Source: Bacillota bacterium
Lineage (GTDB): Bacteria; Bacillota; Clostridia; Acetivibrionales; DTU013
Direction: 5' to 3'
Length of the DNA: 10,319 nucleotides
Assembly: GCA_023409615.1 (NCBI GenBank)
Contig: JAEYRF010000243.1
Coordinates: 1 to 10,319, forward strand
Position numbers and translations under genes: made by a program. Shown piece by piece: positions 7,715 through 10,319 of this stretch; the stretch's first letter is position 1; the number at the start of each line of letters is the position of its first letter. The notes beneath the pieces are model-generated. The model had not been told where the DNA came from and ran no database searches. It was given only the letters and a program-made list of their open reading frames with translations.

Positions 7715-7720
7715 CTCCTC
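7715..7720 (-). promoter_or_regulatory. Ribosome binding site for the GTG start of rlmN
   Basis: On the minus strand GAGGAG lies 8 bases before the GTG at 7706. It is in exact register with the adjoining 19-base repeat: the same GAGGAGAAA occurs 76 bases (four repeat lengths) upstream, at the 3' end of rsmB. Confidence 0.8.
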
Positions 7721-7796
7721 AGTCTGCTGCTCTCTTGTTAGTCTGCTTCTCTCTTCTTAGTCTGCTGTTTTTTACTCAGTTTATTGCTTTCTCCTC
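7721..7796. repeat. Imperfect 19-base tandem repeat, four units, between rsmB and rlmN
   Basis: Plus-strand units begin at 7721, 7740, 7759 and 7778, each 19 bases long, and three begin AGTCTGCT. Units 1 and 2 match at 17 of 19 positions, units 1 and 3 at 13, and units 1 and 4 at 12, so the array is decaying. Unit 4 overlaps the last codons and stop of rsmB (7781-7796). The next 19 bases (7702-7720), which carry the rlmN ribosome binding site, share the leading GAGGAGAAA (minus strand) with unit 4. The repeat accounts for nearly all of the 74-base rsmB-rlmN gap, the longest in this gene train. No hairpin or gene is seen in it. Confidence 0.8.
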
Positions 7797-9130
7797 AGCC
7801 TTGCTATAAAAAACCCGTCTATGCCATCCCTGTTAGGATAAAGCTGTAATGTGCAGCCGCTTGCATACTCCGCAAGTACAGGCGGCAAATACTGCGCTAT
7901 ATCATCTGTGTTAAAATCATCATTGTTATCTAAAAAGCTTCGTATAATATCTTCATTTTCCTCGGGCAATACTGTACATGTGCTGTATACCAGTACCCCT
8001 CCAGGCTTCAGGGCACCTGAAACAGATTGTATCAGAGTTTTTTGCAATGTCATAATGCTCTCAATATCCTTCGTCTGTCTAGCCCATTTTATGTCAGGTT
8101 TTCTGCGGACAATTCCAAGTCCTGTACAAGGTGCATCCAGTAAAATCCTATCAAATGCTTTTTCATGTGAACTGTCAGGCAAAGCTGCGTCGTGCAATTC
8201 GCTTTTCACAATATGTATTCCCAGTCTGGCTGCTGCAGAATCAATCAACTTCAGTTTGTGCTCATGTATATCTCTTGCGATAATCGTCCCACTGTCCTGC
8301 ATGAGCTGTGCCATATGTGTAGCTTTACCACCAGGTGCGCTGCATGCATCCAGGACGGTTTCTCCTGCCTTCGGCGCCAGTACTGCCGCAGTCAGCATTG
8401 AGCTTTCATCCTGTACCTGAAACAGGCCATCCTCAAATGCCTTCAGCTTTGCAATCGCTGTGGTGCTTTTAAGTACGACTGCCTCCCGGACATATTTCCC
8501 GGCAGTTGCTTCCACACCTTCTGTTTTTAACGCCTCGACCAGTTCTTCAGGTGTAACACGCAATGTATTAGCCCGCAGCGTCAGTTCAGGCGTACCGTTC
8601 CCTGCATCCAGCAGGCCTTCTGCAAAATCGGCGCCGAATAGTCCGATATATTTATCAACAAGCCATTTGGGATAGGAGTACCGGACTGACAGATGACCCG
8701 TAATGTCCTGCTCCTTTGATGGTACTGCGACTCCGGCGCCATTTCTTGCAATATTGCGCAGTACAGCATTAACAAATCCGGACGACGCCTTATGCCCGTA
8801 TCTTCCTGCTAAATTAACACTTTCATTACAGGCAGCTGAATTGGGCACCCGTGTCATGTAAAGAATTTGATAGGCTCCCATCCTTAATATGTTCAATATC
8901 CATGGGGATAGCTTTTCCATTTTAATGTTGGAATAGGCCGCGATAACTCTGTCGAGTGTGAGCTTCCATTTGACGGTACCATAGACAAGTTCCGTCACAA
9001 ATGATCTGTCGATATCGCGTAGTTCATCCGAAGAAAAGTGCTTATTAAGTGCAATATTTGAATACGCACCTTTTTCATTGACTTCAATCAATATTTTCAG
9101 AGCAGCTTCTCTTGCAAGATCCAGTATCAT
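7781..9130 (-). CDS. rsmB: 16S rRNA (cytosine-967-C5)-methyltransferase
   Basis: A 449-residue SAM-dependent RNA methyltransferase, the normal size for RsmB (Sun/Fmu), which makes m5C967 in 16S rRNA. The N-terminal NusB-like RNA-binding domain (about 1-140) includes ELVYGTVKWK (47-56) and NAVLRNIAR (121-129). The catalytic domain has LFQVQDESSML (236-246), the SAM loop DACSAPGGK (261-269), DAPCTGLGIVRRKPDIKW (332-349) with Cys335, and VYSTCTVLPEEN (381-392) with Cys385, the expected nucleophile; the two-cysteine PC/TC pair is diagnostic of RNA m5C enzymes. It ends with the usual DGIDGFFIARL. The ATG at 9130 has AAAGG 5 bases upstream. It lies 40 bases after the DUF116 gene. The extreme C-terminal codons lie in the tandem repeat. 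Confidence 0.96.
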   Translation of the reverse strand: MILDLAREAALKILIEVNEKGAYSNIALNKHFSSDELRDIDRSFVTELVYGTVKWKLTLDRVIAAYSNIKMEKLSPWILNILRMGAYQILYMTRVPNSAACNESVNLAGRYGHKASSGFVNAVLRNIARNGAGVAVPSKEQDITGHLSVRYSYPKWLVDKYIGLFGADFAEGLLDAGNGTPELTLRANTLRVTPEELVEALKTEGVEATAGKYVREAVVLKSTTAIAKLKAFEDGLFQVQDESSMLTAAVLAPKAGETVLDACSAPGGKATHMAQLMQDSGTIIARDIHEHKLKLIDSAAARLGIHIVKSELHDAALPDSSHEKAFDRILLDAPCTGLGIVRRKPDIKWARQTKDIESIMTLQKTLIQSVSGALKPGGVLVYSTCTVLPEENEDIIRSFLDNNDDFNTDDIAQYLPPVLAEYASGCTLQLYPNRDGIDGFFIARLRRKQ

Positions 9131-9170
9131 CCCAACCTTTCATAAATTATCGTATTGCAAAAAGTTCCGT

Positions 9171-9920
9171 TCACTCGCATATTATACTGTCCAGCTTTTC
9201 CCTCAAGAGCTCCACATCAACTGATGTGTTCACACATGGTCCGTTCGGCCTTTGGTTCAGAACACCGATCACCGGTATTTTACTTACATCGGATATTCCA
9301 ATTGCAAGATCCCTTTCACATGCCACCGATAGTACAAACTCCGGCTTCACCTTTGCAATGGCATTGCGTGCGGCAGTACCACCTGTTACTACTATGGCCT
9401 TTACCCCTTTTCCCTCTGAAAGCTCCCTAATGTCTCCTATCGTGCAGCGACCGCACTTTTTGCATCTGGTTATATCCCCTGTTATTTTTAACTCACATTC
9501 GGAATTCTGTAGGCAATGTGGCAGTAAAATCATTATCTTGTCAGCCTTCTTACGTATTTGGCTTGATTGTACGAATAGATTGTTTATATCAATAAATAGG
9601 CCTCGGATCATGTCTTTATCCTTCTTCAGTATATCCGTAACAAAAAGCGCAAATGGAATAACGAGTTTTAAACCAAGCCTCACGGGAATAAGCAGCACGG
9701 GATGTAGCTTCCTTCTTCTTACAGCTCCGAAAACAGCAGCCATGGATACAACAACCAACACCATAATAACAATGGCTATCAGAATTAAAACGGATAAGAC
9801 CCTGTTATATGAATCAATGGAAAAAAAGCTTTGAACATATGAAAATAACGCAGCAGCAACACCAATCACAATTAAAAATAGAAAAGAATAACCCATGAAG
9901 CTGCGTAGTCGTTTATCCAA
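9171..9920 (-). CDS. DUF116 family cysteine-rich membrane protein, function unknown
   Basis: A 249-residue protein from the chosen start. Two clear hydrophobic helices (about 10-30 and 41-66) and a third moderately hydrophobic segment (about 75-98) anchor it; the rest should be cytoplasmic if RRRK at 68-71 follows the positive-inside rule. The soluble part has a cysteine cluster: LPHC (Cys136), Cys142, C-x2-C-x2-C at 153/156/159, Cys201, Cys229 and Cys248, which suggests a metal or iron-sulfur site (inference). I recognise the DUF116 pattern, a family without established function often found beside fmt and rsmB in Clostridia. The start is TTG at 9920, with AAGGTGA 5 bases upstream (9926-9932), overlapping the end of fmt by 8 bases; the frame is open to 9983 but lacks a comparable site. 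An ATG at 9896 would lose little. Confidence 0.8.
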   Translation of the reverse strand: MDKRLRSFMGYSFLFLIVIGVAAALFSYVQSFFSIDSYNRVLSVLILIAIVIMVLVVVSMAAVFGAVRRRKLHPVLLIPVRLGLKLVIPFALFVTDILKKDKDMIRGLFIDINNLFVQSSQIRKKADKIMILLPHCLQNSECELKITGDITRCKKCGRCTIGDIRELSEGKGVKAIVVTGGTAARNAIAKVKPEFVLSVACERDLAIGISDVSKIPVIGVLNQRPNGPCVNTSVDVELLREKLDSIICE

Positions 9921-10319
9921 GAATTTCACCTTCGTCCATATTGTGCCCACATTCACAAATGCCCAATCTTCTACAATTGTCAAACTGTAATTCGCTTATT
10001 CGTAGACAGCCGTCTCCGGTCGCTACAATCAAATTTTCCTTAAAGATCTTCATAATCAAACCTGCAGGCTTTGAACCCGACAATCTTAAAAGCTCTGCTT
10101 CCGCTGCATTTTCCGGAGTAATCACAGGACATGAATCAAGTACCGTAGTCTTCCAGACCTTTATCCTGTTACATTTATAAAACGTATAGGCTCCGGGCCA
10201 CGGATTTGTGCCGCGAACAAGGTTATGTATCTCTCGTGCACTTTTGCTCCAGTCGATCAGTCCGCTTTCCTTTGTCATCATCGGCACATAAACGGCCTTC
10301 GAATGATCCTGCTGTGTTC
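9913..10319 (-). CDS. fmt: Methionyl-tRNA formyltransferase, C-terminal part (cut by window edge)
   Basis: The last 134 residues of an enzyme of normally about 310. Fmt transfers a formyl group from 10-formyltetrahydrofolate to initiator Met-tRNA (EC 2.1.2.9). What is visible covers the end of the catalytic domain, with MTKESGLIDWSKSAREIHN and RGTNPWPGAYT, both hallmark Fmt strings, and the C-terminal OB-like tRNA-binding domain ending in GEILG. The frame is open to the window edge, so the start, the 10-formyltetrahydrofolate-binding region and the active-site residues lie outside. The C-terminal tail contains CRRLGICECGH, three cysteines within eight residues, where most Fmt proteins have Lys/Arg-rich sequence and none. 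It overlaps the DUF116 gene by 8 bases and is the first visible gene of the cluster. Confidence 0.93.
   Translation of the reverse strand, partial: TQQDHSKAVYVPMMTKESGLIDWSKSAREIHNLVRGTNPWPGAYTFYKCNRIKVWKTTVLDSCPVITPENAAEAELLRLSGSKPAGLIMKIFKENLIVATGDGCLRISELQFDNCRRLGICECGHNMDEGEILG
9926..9932 (-). promoter_or_regulatory. Ribosome binding site that selects the TTG start of the DUF116 gene
   Basis: On the minus strand AAGGTGA lies inside the end of fmt, 5 bases before the TTG at 9920. It is the only good site near the N-terminus of this frame, arguing for initiation here rather than at the TTG at 9983 or the ATG at 9896. Confidence 0.65.

Noticed and set aside
7851..8420. Plus-strand open frame of 189 codons opposite rsmB
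   Set aside because: Ser/Cys-rich shadow translation; the opposite strand encodes all RsmB motifs.
9131..9170. Internal promoter before rsmB (GATAAT at 9147-9152, minus strand)
   Set aside because: A -10-like hexamer is present but no -35 at acceptable spacing and no TG extension.
9112..9834. Plus-strand open frame of 240 codons opposite the DUF116 gene
   Set aside because: No family motif, no ribosome binding site, and it is antisense to a gene with clear membrane and cysteine patterns.
9921..9983. Longer DUF116 start at the TTG at 9983
   Set aside because: It would overlap fmt by 71 bases with no good ribosome binding site; the TTG at 9920 has one.

Overview
This window reads as chromosomal DNA from a Gram-positive, low-to-mid GC Bacillota, most likely class Clostridia. 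The reasons are gene order, strong purine-rich ribosome binding sites, frequent TTG/GTG starts and protein flavour. The PASTA kinase and RsgA in particular look clostridial, perhaps from the cluster III relatives of Clostridium thermocellum; that finer placement is inference. Nothing in the window looks mobile, phage-derived or CRISPR-related.

Layout. Positions 1-286 are AT-rich non-coding DNA ending in an extended -10 promoter. A single plus-strand gene (296-1477) encodes a fold-type I PLP aminotransferase. It converges on a long minus-strand gene train, and the two share a hairpin at 1493-1543 that can terminate transcription in both directions. The rest (1557-10319) is one tightly packed minus-strand cluster. 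In transcription order it is fmt (3' part only), a DUF116 membrane protein, rsmB, rlmN, a PP2C phosphatase (prpC/stp), a PASTA Ser/Thr kinase (prkC), rsgA, rpe and thiN. Junctions run from an 8-base overlap to a 40-base gap, except rsmB-rlmN, where 74 bases are filled by an imperfect 19-base tandem repeat. The cluster is probably one operon; its promoter lies beyond the right edge.

How the genes fit together. Fmt formylates initiator Met-tRNA. RsmB and RlmN methylate 16S and 23S rRNA (RlmN also tRNA). RsgA is a GTPase that matures the 30S subunit. PrkC and PrpC are an opposed kinase/phosphatase pair that senses the cell wall and controls growth; RsgA is a known PrkC substrate in Bacillus subtilis. 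Rpe (pentose phosphate pathway) and ThiN (thiamine diphosphate synthesis) close the cluster; thiamine diphosphate is the cofactor of transketolase, which uses Rpe's product. This is the well-known Firmicute translation/growth-control cluster.

I found no convincing new multi-gene system. The items most worth a second look are the 19-base tandem repeat that separates rsmB from rlmN and is in register with the rlmN ribosome binding site, the cysteine-rich DUF116 membrane protein of unknown function, and the non-PASTA C-terminal domain on the kinase. Several start codons were corrected from the longest open frame by ribosome binding site position (aminotransferase, prkC, DUF116).
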